A DNA stretch of 43,189 nucleotides, from positions 1 to 43,189 of the forward strand of contig JBHIEG010000016.1 of the NCBI GenBank assembly GCA_046760505.1, given 5' to 3'. The position numbers and the translations under genes are program-made. The notes under the pieces are model-generated. The model searched no databases. It was not told where the DNA came from and saw nothing but the letters and a program-made list of their open reading frames with translations. The stretch comes from CAYFZR01 sp046760505 [NCBI: Candidatus Hydrothermarchaeota archaeon] (GTDB taxonomy: Archaea > CAYFZR01). Positions 1 to 8,105 of the stretch are shown one piece after another; position 1 is the first letter of the stretch; the number at the start of each line of letters is the position of its first letter.

Positions 1-2
1 CC

Positions 3-92
3 GGATTGGCAAGTAATGACTATGAGCTTGTCAGCAACAATAAGTTAGCAGAACCTCATTTGAAAACAAATATAAAGAATTTCGTTCAATAA
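3..92 (+). CDS. Possible C-terminal tail of an upstream gene (partial)
   Basis: A reading frame open from the window edge ends in TAA at 90-92 and would give 29 residues ending ...KTNIKNFVQ. A second frame from base 1 is also open, to TAG at 46-48, so the choice of frame is not secure. The tail has no recognisable motif. A TATA-like stretch at 68-76 lies inside this frame and probably serves the next gene. Confidence 0.25.
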   Translation, partial: GLASNDYELVSNNKLAEPHLKTNIKNFVQ

Positions 93-99
93 TGAACTG

Positions 100-531
100 A
101 TGATGATAACAGTTGAGACGCCAAAGCACAGTTTTTTCAAGTATAGATTTAAAAACAAAAAGTTTTTTAGGGAGTTTTTCTCCCCTATTCCTTGCATAGT
201 TAACTATGGATTCATAGAAGGCACTAGAGGAGAAGATGGATCTCCAATCGACGTCATCATCCTGGGAAGAAAACTTCTACAGGGAGAGAGGATCGATCTT
301 AAAATCGAGGGAGTCGTTAAGTTCATAGATGATGGAGTAAGAGATGATAAATACATTGCTGTATTGGATGAAAAAAGATCGAACTGGAGAATAATCCTTT
401 TTTTCAATTTTTACATGATATTTAAGAAAATTTACTTTTTAATTAAAGAAAAGAGAAGGCTAGAATGTAAATTTGAGGGTATAACATGGTTTGATGAACC
501 AGTGGAATCTTTGGAGAAACTAGCGGTATAA
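100..531 (+). CDS. Short, divergent class I inorganic pyrophosphatase-like protein
   Basis: The 143-residue product aligns with family I soluble pyrophosphatases, which hydrolyse PPi to phosphate in the cytoplasm. Recognisable pieces in order are VETPK near residue 5, NYGFIEGT at 35-42, the DxxxxD site DGSPID at 46-51, and DDGVRDDK at 77-84. Against the E. coli enzyme, Asp65 and Asp70 are kept (D46, D51) as are Asp97 and Asp102 (D77, D82) and Lys104 (K84), but Asp67 is replaced by Ser48. The protein is about 30 residues shorter than usual, and residues 95-115 are unusually hydrophobic. A TATA-like box at 68-76 sits about 28 nt before the ATG, suggesting a leaderless transcript. The family is clear; whether the enzyme is active is not. 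Confidence 0.7.
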   Translation: MMITVETPKHSFFKYRFKNKKFFREFFSPIPCIVNYGFIEGTRGEDGSPIDVIILGRKLLQGERIDLKIEGVVKFIDDGVRDDKYIAVLDEKRSNWRIILFFNFYMIFKKIYFLIKEKRRLECKFEGITWFDEPVESLEKLAV

Positions 532-561
532 AATAGAGTAAAATAGGATAGGGATCATAAA

Positions 562-1641
562 ATGGGAATGGATCGAATGAAAAGAATAAAAAGTATAGAT
601 AGACTGAAAAACATGATGAGTAATGTGGATCTTCAAGGATTATTGCTTTTGAATCCTTCGAATATATTTTTTGCAACCGGATTCATGTGTGAAGGAAGCG
701 CACTCATTATAGCAGATGAAATTACATTAATAGTCCCGGAGATGGAAGAAGAGCATGCAAATGAGAGCATAGATTTAGATATTGATTTAGACATCCTAGT
801 ATTTAAGAAAAAGGAAGAATACTGGGATAAAATTAAAGAACGATTGAAAGATGCAAGTAAGATAGGGATCGAGGAGGATTTTATTTCTGTGAAGAACTTT
901 GAAAAACTGAAAAATCTTCTTGAAGGAAGAATAATCGAAGTTTCTGAAGATATACAAAATCTAAGGATGATAAAGGATAGAAGAGAGATAAAAAACATAA
1001 AAAATGCGTGCAAACTTGCTGATTCTGGCATGAATTATGTAAAAGAAATGATATCTCATGGAAAAAGAGAGAGGACAGTAGCAGTTGAACTGGAGTATTG
1101 GTTAAAAAAAGAGGGAGCTGAAGGCTTTGCTTTTGATACTATTGTTGTATCGGGGAGAAATGCCTCAATTCCACACAAAGTTTCCGGTAACAGAAAAATA
1201 AGGAGAGGAGAACCTATTATCGTAGACTTTGGACCTATCTGGCGCGGTTACTGCGCAGACCTTACTCGAACTTTCTTCATTGAAGAGTCGTTGGATGTCT
1301 ATGAAATATGCCTTATGGCTCAAGAAGAGGTCATCAAAACCATAAAGGAGGGAATCAAGGCATGCGAGGTTGATAAAATAGCGAGAAGCATAATTTCAGA
1401 ACACGGTTACGAAAAAAACTTCATACATTCCACTGGGCACGGTATAGGTATAGATGTACATGAAAAACCAAGACTCTCAGGGGAAGATGATACAATGCTT
1501 AAAGAAAATATGGTAGTCACGGTAGAACCTGGAATATACGTTCCGAAAAAATTTGGGGTTAGGATAGAAGACGTTGTACTGGTAAAAAAGAATAGATGCG
1601 TAACATTAACCAAAAGCGAAAAAGTACCAATTATTTTTTAG
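562..1641 (+). CDS. M24 family Xaa-Pro dipeptidase/aminopeptidase
   Basis: This 359-residue protein has the M24 'pita-bread' peptidase layout: an N-terminal creatinase-like domain (about 1-125) and a C-terminal metallopeptidase domain. The five dinuclear metal ligands are visible: Asp in IVDFGP and Asp in CADLTRTF, His in STGHGIGIDVHE, Glu in VTVEPGIY and Glu in GVRIEDVV. Enzymes of this type cut the bond before proline in di- or oligopeptides in the cytoplasm. The gene follows the pyrophosphatase-like gene by 30 nt, so the two are probably co-transcribed. Two further in-frame ATGs lie within the first six codons, so the exact start is open. Its 3' end overlaps the convergent minus-strand gene by 11 nt. 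Confidence 0.88.
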   Translation: MGMDRMKRIKSIDRLKNMMSNVDLQGLLLLNPSNIFFATGFMCEGSALIIADEITLIVPEMEEEHANESIDLDIDLDILVFKKKEEYWDKIKERLKDASKIGIEEDFISVKNFEKLKNLLEGRIIEVSEDIQNLRMIKDRREIKNIKNACKLADSGMNYVKEMISHGKRERTVAVELEYWLKKEGAEGFAFDTIVVSGRNASIPHKVSGNRKIRRGEPIIVDFGPIWRGYCADLTRTFFIEESLDVYEICLMAQEEVIKTIKEGIKACEVDKIARSIISEHGYEKNFIHSTGHGIGIDVHEKPRLSGEDDTMLKENMVVTVEPGIYVPKKFGVRIEDVVLVKKNRCVTLTKSEKVPIIF

Positions 1642-2398
1642 AGAACATCTCTATTGCTTTTTTAAGTGAAATTTCTCCCTTTGCGACTTTTTCAGCATAT
1701 TCTCTGGATATCGTAATTTTTCCCTTTGATTGAATCCTGCTTTTTTCCTGTATGCTTTTTATATCTCCTTTTTTTGGTTTAACTTCCATGCTTTCCTTTA
1801 CTTTTTTACCCTTTGATAGGGCAATGTTTATAGCCGCGATGACGTCTCTCATGCCTGATGTGTATCTCGTCCCCCTTCCAAGGTATGGGGTTGAACTGCT
1901 CTCATTTACTATCTCTACATTGTATCCTTTGTTTATAAGGGAATTTAAGATTATATTTCTATGGAGTGGAGCCTCATGACCTATTTTTATCACCATATCT
2001 TTTGCAACGAATTTTTCTTGAGCATCTCTTATCACGTCAATTGTTTCCCTCACATCTCTTAATCTGTACACCGAAACGACTTTGTTGTCTCCTAAAACAG
2101 CTACTCCGGGTTTTTCTCCTGGATCTATTCCTATAGTAAGTTTAGAATATTCTATATGCTTTTCTAAAGCAGTTAAGGCTTCATCCACTATTTCAGCCCA
2201 CGATTTTTCTTTTTTCACCAGTACTATGTTTTTGTGTTTAACGAATTTCCTTTCAGAAGGTGTTGTGATTACCACCCTTAGTGAAGAGGGTATCTCATCC
2301 CTTAAGGAGAGATGCAGGACTGGAATTCCCCTTTTTCTAAATTCCTCTAAGATAGGGTATGAAATCGAAAATTTGTTTGTGATAACTCCGATCAACAA
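1631..2398 (-). CDS. RNase H-fold (RuvC-like) archaeal protein of unknown function
   Basis: This 255-residue protein contains a central RuvC/YqgF-like RNase H fold (about residues 85-205) that begins with GIDPGEKPGVAVL. Acidic positions follow in HEAP, VNESSST and RDVIAAINIAL, as expected for strands and the final helix of that fold. About 80 residues of unassigned alpha/beta sequence come before it, and a lysine-rich tail ends in a short helix. Related archaeal proteins are annotated only as predicted nucleases. The start is a TTG (2398 or 2395) behind a GGGGAT stretch. It lies 55 nt after the AOR gene on the same strand and may share its transcript. Nuclease activity is inferred from fold only. 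Confidence 0.65.
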   Translation of the reverse strand: MLIGVITNKFSISYPILEEFRKRGIPVLHLSLRDEIPSSLRVVITTPSERKFVKHKNIVLVKKEKSWAEIVDEALTALEKHIEYSKLTIGIDPGEKPGVAVLGDNKVVSVYRLRDVRETIDVIRDAQEKFVAKDMVIKIGHEAPLHRNIILNSLINKGYNVEIVNESSSTPYLGRGTRYTSGMRDVIAAINIALSKGKKVKESMEVKPKKGDIKSIQEKSRIQSKGKITISREYAEKVAKGEISLKKAIEMFSKK

Positions 2399-2439
2399 AT
2401 CCCCAATAAAAAATAAAAAAGGTGGTATAAAAACTATAC

Positions 2440-2459
2440 TAGGTTATACTAGGTTATAG
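2440..2459. repeat. Perfect tandem duplication of a 10-mer
   Basis: The 10-mer ACTAGGTTAT occurs twice back to back, preceded by a partial further copy (ACTATACTAGG). It spans the stop codon of the AOR gene. It is probably a small slippage product; no function is apparent. Confidence 0.8.
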
Positions 2460-4217
2460 CCCGAGTTCTTTCAGTTTCTCTGGAGTGGGTACGCCGTCAA
2501 CCCATCCTCTTAGTTTGTAGTATTCCTCCAGCATCTTATCCAGAGGTACTACATGACCTTTGCTCGGACCCTCTGGCATTGGCTCTTCCAAGAAACGTTT
2601 TGGCAAGGTATCGTCTTTTCTCCCAAAACCTTCTCTTGCGTTGAATGCTCTCTCCAAGTTATAGATTCTTTCTCCTATTTTCAGTACTTCATCTGCAGTA
2701 ATGTCCCATCCTGTTGCTCCAGCCAGCATATTTGCAATTTGCTCCGCCCCAATGGCAAATGTGACGAACTTACATACAACGCAGGAATCTACGGTAGCGA
2801 AGAGGTCTTGGAATGTTATGACCCATTGCGCCTTATTTTCAATAGAAAATCTGTCTATTTGCTCTGGAATACCTAGTATCTCTGGTGCTATTAAATAAGC
2901 CCTTAGGTGGCAACCTCCTCTGTTGCTCGTTGCATAACCCAGAGCGTGTGCCATTACTCCTCTTGGATCATATGCTGGTAGCGCCTGCTTTTTAACATCC
3001 ATTGATAGATGTGGAGCACCAAATCTCTCTGCCAGCCTGTAACCTCCTTCTGCTAGCCAGTCTCCTATTCCTTCTCTCATTGCCGTCATTCTAACGAGTT
3101 CGTTTTGTTTTTTTCCGTCTCCCCACTTTATCTCTTCTTCCAGATATCCTTTCTCGTAAAGTTCCATTGCAGTCGCTATAGTGGTTCCCATCTCTATTGC
3201 ATCGAGTCCGTATTCGTTACACAAATGGTGGGACATGAAGACGGCTTTTAAATCGTCCACTCCACAATCTGCTCCGAAAGACCATGTTGTTTCGTATTCA
3301 GGACCTTCACCTATTACATCATCTACCTTGCTCCACCTTCCGCACTGTATCTCGCAACCCCAGCATCCTTTCTTTTTTATCAATATCTTTTCCGCTATTG
3401 TTTCACCGCTAGTGGGCTCCGCGCCCTCAAATACACCTGTCTGGAAGTTTCTTGTAGGATACATTCCGTGCTCGTTAATTATATTTACAAGAACCGCGGT
3501 ACCGTAAGATGGTAGCGCCTGGCTTGTTACAGGATGCTCGCTTATAATTTTTCTTGCTTCTTCGCATGCTTCATCGAATTTCTCTGGATTTTTTATCTCT
3601 GGCTTTTGATTTCCTCTGCTAACTATTGCCTTTAATTTCTTGGAGCCCAAAACAGCGCCGTGCCCGCCTCTGCCAGCTGCTCGGTACTTTTCATTCATTA
3701 TGCATGCTATCTTAGAAAGTTTCTCTCCTGCAGGCCCTATACATGCTATGCCGCAAGGCTTGTACTCTGCTTCCAAGGCATCAGAAGTCTCGAAAACCGT
3801 TTTTCCCCACAGATGGCTAGCATCTATTATCTCTGCTTTTCCATTGTCTGTAAGCAGGTATACCGGCGTATCTGATTTGCCCTCTATTATAATTGCATCG
3901 AATCCGGAACTCTTGAGCCAGAAACCGAACGAACCTCCGGAGTGAGAATCGTGGATGGTTCCGGTAAGAGGAGATTTTGTAATCGTACAGTATCTGCCGC
4001 TCTCAGTTGCCTTAGTTCCTGTTAGAGGTCCTGTAGCAACGACTATTTTGTTTTCTTCGCTCAGAGGATGGGTTCCAGGTGGAACTTCATCATAAATTAT
4101 TTTTACTCCTAGTCCTCTGCCACCAATAAAGTTTCTTGCCAGATTTTCGTCCAGATCTTCTATTTTTGTGGTTTTATCGGAGAGATTTACTCTCAGGATT
4201 TTTCCCATGTACCCCAC
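2454..4217 (-). CDS. Tungsten-dependent aldehyde:ferredoxin oxidoreductase
   Basis: The product (587 residues) belongs to the AOR family, which oxidises aldehydes to carboxylic acids with ferredoxin, using a tungsto-bispterin and one [4Fe-4S] cluster. The N-terminus GKILRVNLSD and GGRGLG are typical of the pterin-binding domain. Cluster cysteines appear as CWGCEIQC (C-x2-C-x3-C) plus a later Cys in the DSCVVCKF segment. The second pterin-binding loop YDPRGVMAHALGYATS is present, and length is normal. A longer frame begins at ATG 4241, but a strong GGAGGTG site lies inside it; that site is correctly spaced for GTG 4217, which I chose. ATG 4208 is possible. Substrate cannot be told from sequence. 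Confidence 0.93.
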   Translation of the reverse strand: MGYMGKILRVNLSDKTTKIEDLDENLARNFIGGRGLGVKIIYDEVPPGTHPLSEENKIVVATGPLTGTKATESGRYCTITKSPLTGTIHDSHSGGSFGFWLKSSGFDAIIIEGKSDTPVYLLTDNGKAEIIDASHLWGKTVFETSDALEAEYKPCGIACIGPAGEKLSKIACIMNEKYRAAGRGGHGAVLGSKKLKAIVSRGNQKPEIKNPEKFDEACEEARKIISEHPVTSQALPSYGTAVLVNIINEHGMYPTRNFQTGVFEGAEPTSGETIAEKILIKKKGCWGCEIQCGRWSKVDDVIGEGPEYETTWSFGADCGVDDLKAVFMSHHLCNEYGLDAIEMGTTIATAMELYEKGYLEEEIKWGDGKKQNELVRMTAMREGIGDWLAEGGYRLAERFGAPHLSMDVKKQALPAYDPRGVMAHALGYATSNRGGCHLRAYLIAPEILGIPEQIDRFSIENKAQWVITFQDLFATVDSCVVCKFVTFAIGAEQIANMLAGATGWDITADEVLKIGERIYNLERAFNAREGFGRKDDTLPKRFLEEPMPEGPSKGHVVPLDKMLEEYYKLRGWVDGVPTPEKLKELGL

Positions 4218-4396
4218 GGATACACCTCCAAAATTGTTCATTATTTAACATGCTATTACTTTCTTATATATCTTTGCGAATTAAAGGAGTAGGTGAGAGA
4301 TATTTCAATAAAATCGTTTAATTTCAATCAAATTTTTAAATAATATTGTTTATAGCCTATTAAATGATAAATATCTCAAGAAGGGGGAATGAAAAT

Positions 4397-4651
4397 ATGG
4401 AGAAGTTGGATGAAAAAAGATTCGCCATGGCAGGAGGAATTCTCTGGGCATGTACTTTATTTTTAACCACCTTGCTTTCTCTGCTTTCCAACTACGGAAT
4501 AGAGTTCCTCAAAATAATTACAAGCATTTACCCCGGATACAGCATATCTCTAGCGGGAAGTATTTTAGGTTTAATATACGGATTCATAGACGCATTTATA
4601 GCGGGTTTCATATTTGCATGGCTTTACAACCGGCTACCCAAGTTTATTTAA
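4397..4651 (+). CDS. Small two-helix membrane protein (unknown)
   Basis: The 84-residue product has a charged N-terminus (MEKLDEKRF) followed by two or three hydrophobic segments, including LTTLLSLLSNYGIEFL and SISLAGSILGLIYGFIDAFIAGFIFAWLYNRL. The pattern resembles small archaeal proteins that databases sometimes label 'bacteriophage holin', a name unlikely to reflect function here. A longer frame begins at ATG 4364, but an AAGGGGGAATG ribosome site lies just before ATG 4397. A TATA-like box at about 4334-4343 would put transcription start near 4364, leaving a leader of about 30 nt. No partner gene suggests a role. Confidence 0.6.
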   Translation: MEKLDEKRFAMAGGILWACTLFLTTLLSLLSNYGIEFLKIITSIYPGYSISLAGSILGLIYGFIDAFIAGFIFAWLYNRLPKFI

Positions 4652-4769
4652 TCGCTAGAGAGGTTAGAGAGAGTAATACAGAACTTAATCTACCAGAGAA
4701 ATGAATAAGAGAAATGAATAGTAAAGATAGTGAGGATAATCTTTTATATTCATTCATCGTACTTGATAC

Positions 4770-5909
4770 ATGAGATGGCTCATATTTTCCGCATCATTCG
4801 CATCTATGTTCGCTTTTTTATTCGTTCTTCAAAGTTCTCCTCCAGTTATTCCTTATATAATGAGGGAATTCGGAATTTCTCATGGAAAAGTCAGCAGTCT
4901 CATGACTCTAGTTGCTATCCCGGGCATCTTTTTCTCCATACCGGGTGCTATTTTTGTCGATAAATACGGATCGAAAAAAACAGGTTCAGCAGGATTATTT
5001 TTAATAACTTTGGGCTCTTTAATAGGCTTCTTTTCTGGAACTTTTTTTGTTTTAGATATTGGCAGATTCTTGGTCGGTATAGGAGGAGCAATCGTTGTGG
5101 TTGCTGCACCCTCGATACTCCCAAAATATTTTTCAACGGATGAACTTGGATCTGTGATGGGTTTGTTTGCGATAAATATGCCGGCTGCCACCATAATAGC
5201 ATTTAACAGTTTGGAAATCATTTCAAAAACTTATGGATGGAGATCTACCCAATTAATTTCGTTTTTATTGTCTTTTATCACTTTAATTTTCTATTTTTTG
5301 GTAATAAAAGATCCTAAACAAAATGAACCATATGAAAATGGAGAAATTTCCTTTTCAGGATTGAAGAGTACCCAGATATGGATTCTGGGTCTTATATGGG
5401 CTTTCTTTAATATGGCTGCCATTTCGTATACCACGTTTTCAGGGAGCTTTTTCTCTGAATTTAAGGGCGTTCCTAAAAGTTACGCAGATTTTCTTGCATC
5501 TATGCTCATGATTCCAACGATTTTTATATGTCCCTTTGTTGGCTATGTTTCAGATAGAATTCAGAAGAGAAAAATCATAATTACTTCAGGCTTGTTTGGA
5601 ATATCTCTTGCTTTTTTTTGTATTCCCTTTTCATTTGGAATTTTTGTTTTACTTTCGACCCTATTTCTCGGGATTATGGCTTCTTTTATTCCGCCACCAA
5701 TATTTGCACTTTCTCCTGAAGTTTTAAGGGAAAATGTCGGAATGGGCTTTGGTGTGCTCAATACATGTTTGAATTTGGGAATCGCCTCGGGACCCATGTT
5801 AACTGGAATCATCAGGGATTTGTCTCAGAGCGAATTCATCTCCTACATGACCATGGCTTCTTTTTCTATAATTGCGATGGTTTTATCCCTGAGATTGAAA
5901 ACGAGATAA
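4770..5909 (+). CDS. Major facilitator superfamily transporter
   Basis: This 379-residue protein has about twelve hydrophobic segments and the MFS layout of two six-helix halves. The loop after helix 2 carries a motif A-like sequence (DKYGSKKTG), mirrored in the second half by GYVSDRIQKRK. A proline-rich helix near PPPIFALSPEVL fits the nitrate/oxalate or cyanate-type branch, but the substrate cannot be assigned. It sits in the cytoplasmic membrane and would work by ion symport or antiport. A TATA-like box at 4741-4750 lies about 24 nt upstream of the ATG, indicating a leaderless transcript. The gene stands alone. Confidence 0.87.
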   Translation: MRWLIFSASFASMFAFLFVLQSSPPVIPYIMREFGISHGKVSSLMTLVAIPGIFFSIPGAIFVDKYGSKKTGSAGLFLITLGSLIGFFSGTFFVLDIGRFLVGIGGAIVVVAAPSILPKYFSTDELGSVMGLFAINMPAATIIAFNSLEIISKTYGWRSTQLISFLLSFITLIFYFLVIKDPKQNEPYENGEISFSGLKSTQIWILGLIWAFFNMAAISYTTFSGSFFSEFKGVPKSYADFLASMLMIPTIFICPFVGYVSDRIQKRKIIITSGLFGISLAFFCIPFSFGIFVLLSTLFLGIMASFIPPPIFALSPEVLRENVGMGFGVLNTCLNLGIASGPMLTGIIRDLSQSEFISYMTMASFSIIAMVLSLRLKTR

Positions 5910-6030
5910 CGAGAATAATTAACTTATTTCTTGATTTATGATCAGTAATTAACGGAAATTATAAATAAATGCAGGAAAACGAAATATTATAACAAGGGTA
6001 ATGATATTTTACCAAACAAGGGGAAGGCAT

Positions 6031-6294
6031 ATGCCTGTGAGAATAAAAATATTTGCTACACCAAACTGTCCAAGATGCGAGCCCACCATTGAATTTGTAA
6101 AAAATGTGGTGAAAGAGTTTGAAAAAGATATAGAGATCAGGATAATAGACATTTTTAAAGAATCTTCCAAGGCTCTGGAATATGGTATATACGCGGTCCC
6201 TACGGTAGTTATAAATGAAAATGTAAGATTTGTTGGAAAACTAGGTAAAAATGATAAAAAAAATCTTATTGACGCCATAAAAAGAGAACTTTGA
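6031..6294 (+). CDS. Small thioredoxin/glutaredoxin-fold protein
   Basis: This 87-residue single-domain thiol oxidoreductase has a CPRC active site at about residues 10-13 (TPNCPRCEPT) and the cis-proline loop VPTVVI. The length suits archaeal mini-thioredoxins that reduce protein disulfides. The frame extends upstream to ATG 6001, but AGGGGAAGG lies immediately before ATG 6031 and decides the start. The leader from a TATA-like box near 5960 is about 50 nt and contains a weak 5-bp hairpin at 5996-6012. No reductase gene is adjacent, so its electron donor is unknown. Confidence 0.85.
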   Translation: MPVRIKIFATPNCPRCEPTIEFVKNVVKEFEKDIEIRIIDIFKESSKALEYGIYAVPTVVINENVRFVGKLGKNDKKNLIDAIKREL

Positions 6295-6469
6295 AATTTA
6301 AATATTGATACGCATTTCGAAGCAATATAATTGCCTTACATGTGGTTTAAGAATCAATATTAGTTTCATATTCCTGAAATCTAATTTGTTTTCGATCGAA
6401 AATTATATATATGGCTTTTGTGCATGGGTAGGTAAATTCTCCAAAGCAGGATGGAAGATTGGTGTGAGT

Positions 6470-7195
6470 ATGGAGGGCATTACCGAGTTTGAATCCCAGT
6501 TAATTAAAGAATATTCAAACTGCTACGATGTAGTTGAAAACATGCCGAACTTCCTGTACGCAAGATATCAGTTGGGAGATCTGAGAGAGACCACCGAAAA
6601 AATTGGATACGATCTTAAAATCTACCTATCTAATGCTAGAGACCGTAAAATGGTTGAAAAGATGATTTCAGATTCTATAAATGAGACCAGAAAAAGAAGA
6701 GAGAATTTTGGAAGACACGAAGTTGCTCCCTACTTTAAGAGAAATGTGATTAACTATTTAATGAAACTGCATAGAGAGGCTTTGGATGTTGCCATACTCA
6801 CCGTTTTATGCAGAGAAGGCATATTAAAAATACCCAAGGAAGAAGAAGAGTTAATAAAAAAAAGAATCTGGCTGGGCCTGGAGTTAAAGATGTTTGCCAT
6901 GCTAGGAGGCATTCAACTACCAAAAGAATCTGATATTCCCGATGAAATAGTAGAGAAGATATCCAAGGAATGTGTTCAAATACTCTACTCCCGTATAAAG
7001 GATGAAAAGGATCGCCTTTTGAAATATATCCTTGATGTTCTTGACCTAAGGGAAAAGGCATCACTCTATGAGTTAGATCAAGATCTATGGCATTTTTTCA
7101 CCACAATTGAAGCGGTTAGACTGCTAGATGTTAATGGCGAGTTTGTCCACGACCTGATAAAGTTATCTCACCACCTGATAAAATCTGAGTATTGA
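6470..7195 (+). CDS. All-helical hypothetical protein
   Basis: I do not recognise this family. The 241-residue product is predicted to be mainly alpha-helical and rich in Glu, Lys and Arg (for example NETRKRRENFGRHE and KEEEELIKKR). It has no membrane segment, no clustered cysteines and no nucleotide-binding loop. The frame is open from 6305, but a GGTGTGA ribosome site directly before ATG 6470 makes that the likely start, and the upstream part is biased to Phe/Ile and unlike the rest. The following 52-codon gene is 103 nt downstream on the same strand. Confidence 0.6.
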   Translation: MEGITEFESQLIKEYSNCYDVVENMPNFLYARYQLGDLRETTEKIGYDLKIYLSNARDRKMVEKMISDSINETRKRRENFGRHEVAPYFKRNVINYLMKLHREALDVAILTVLCREGILKIPKEEEELIKKRIWLGLELKMFAMLGGIQLPKESDIPDEIVEKISKECVQILYSRIKDEKDRLLKYILDVLDLREKASLYELDQDLWHFFTTIEAVRLLDVNGEFVHDLIKLSHHLIKSEY

Positions 7196-7298
7196 TTCCT
7201 GATCGGTCTTTTTTGATCTTTTTTAGTTTCATATTTAAACAGTTTTAGCAAAATTATACAGTTAGAATTTTATACTTGTATCAATCAACCGTGATATC

Positions 7299-7457
7299 AT
7301 GAATCCCGGGGTCGCTATAATACTGGGCTTGGTAATCGGTGCCATTCAGTCCTTTTACCTGCAAAGATTTGCGAAGTGGGAACCTTGGAATGCCTGGTAT
7401 GTAGGTTTAATTTCGGGCATAACAATATGGGCCCTTCTCATATACAAATTCCTTTAA
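7299..7457 (+). CDS. Small two-helix membrane protein, 52 residues
   Basis: A short ATG frame gives a 52-residue protein with two clear transmembrane helices: GVAIILGLVIGAIQSFYL and AWYVGLISGITIWALLIYKFL, joined by a short polar turn QRFAKWEPWN. A GTGAT ribosome site lies a few bases before the ATG, and a TATA-like sequence (TTTTATACT) lies about 30 nt upstream. Codon use resembles its neighbours. I know of no function; the two-helix hairpin could be a subunit of a larger complex or a stand-alone membrane peptide. Confidence 0.6.
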   Translation: MNPGVAIILGLVIGAIQSFYLQRFAKWEPWNAWYVGLISGITIWALLIYKFL

Positions 7458-7486
7458 AATGCGTTAATTAAAGAAGGTATAATGCC

Positions 7487-8053
7487 TCAAATACTCCTGC
7501 ACATGAGATATGTATCCAGCATCCTTCCATCTCTGCTCTGAAAAGATTTTTTCATCGTTCCATCGACTGTAAATCCTGTTTTTTCGAAAAGCCTTATCGC
7601 TATTAGGTTTTCAACGACACAGTAGAGACAGAGCCTTTTAAGACCTATTCTCTCTCCTATCTCTATAAGGAAGTTTATCATCTCGGTTCCGAGTCCTTTG
7701 TTTTGATAATCTTGGTGTACAGATATTCTAATCCAAGCGACGCTTCTTTTCTGTTTTGATTTGTAGAAGTGAAGTGTTGAGTCAGCAATTATCCTTTCAG
7801 TTCCATTTTTTTCTAAAACTCCGATTATTGGAAGGACATGATCATAATTTAGATGATTGATCCAGTTTTCTATGAGTTCTCGGTTTTTAACATCGTGTTT
7901 CAGGTATTTTGTACTTTCATCTGAGAGAGTTAAAAACATCTCGAGGAGTTTTTCCTTGTCTCTTTTTCTCAGAGGTCTTAAGAGGACCTTGCTTCCATCT
8001 TTTAACGTTACAATCTTTTCAAACTCTTTAATCATTCCTGAAACTGATTTCAT
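7487..8053 (-). CDS. GNAT-family N-acetyltransferase
   Basis: The 188-residue product has a complete GNAT fold of the RimI/RimJ type. The acetyl-CoA pyrophosphate loop is HQDYQNKGLGTEMINFL (Q-x-x-G-x-G/A), followed by the strand and helix segment LCLYCVVENLIAIRLFEKTGF characteristic of the C-terminal half. These enzymes move an acetyl group from acetyl-CoA to an amine on a protein, peptide or small molecule; the target cannot be predicted. The frame is open to TTG 8092, but a TATA-like stretch at 8063-8085 puts transcription start near ATG 8053, with ATG 8035 as an alternative. It is divergent from the glycerate kinase gene, with overlapping promoters. Confidence 0.85.
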   Translation of the reverse strand: MKSVSGMIKEFEKIVTLKDGSKVLLRPLRKRDKEKLLEMFLTLSDESTKYLKHDVKNRELIENWINHLNYDHVLPIIGVLEKNGTERIIADSTLHFYKSKQKRSVAWIRISVHQDYQNKGLGTEMINFLIEIGERIGLKRLCLYCVVENLIAIRLFEKTGFTVDGTMKKSFQSRDGRMLDTYLMCRSI

Positions 8054-8062
8054 TCTTAAAGA

Positions 8063-8085
8063 TAAATATATAAAACTATTTAAAG
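8063..8085. promoter_or_regulatory. Shared divergent TATA region for the acetyltransferase and glycerate kinase
   Basis: A pure A/T-rich stretch (ATAAATATATAAAACTATTT and neighbours) lies between the two start codons, which are only 52 nt apart. Read on either strand it contains a TATA-like box about 25-30 nt before the respective start. Two transcription complexes could hardly sit here together, so the two genes may be expressed alternately. The promoter call is inferred from spacing. Confidence 0.55.
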
Positions 8086-8105
8086 ATTGCAATATTGGGA
8101 TCTCA

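Noticed and set aside
2440-2459. Tandem 10-mer as a regulatory site or terminator
   Set aside because: It overlaps the AOR stop codon, has no dyad and no relation to a promoter; simplest view is a slippage duplication.
4364-4651. Holin of an integrated phage
   Set aside because: The small two-helix protein has no lysis, capsid or integrase genes near it; the label is only a database habit for this shape.
5996-6012. Small hairpin (GGTAA/TTACC) in the thioredoxin leader
   Set aside because: Only five base pairs with a seven-base loop in AT-rich DNA; likely chance.
6305-6469. 55-codon N-terminal extension of the helical protein
   Set aside because: Composition is Phe/Ile/Asn-rich and unlike the rest, and a good ribosome site lies directly before ATG 6470.
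7857-8105. Upstream extension of the glycerate kinase frame by 83 codons
   Set aside because: It overlaps the acetyltransferase gene and its promoter on the other strand, and family members start near the TTG at 8106.
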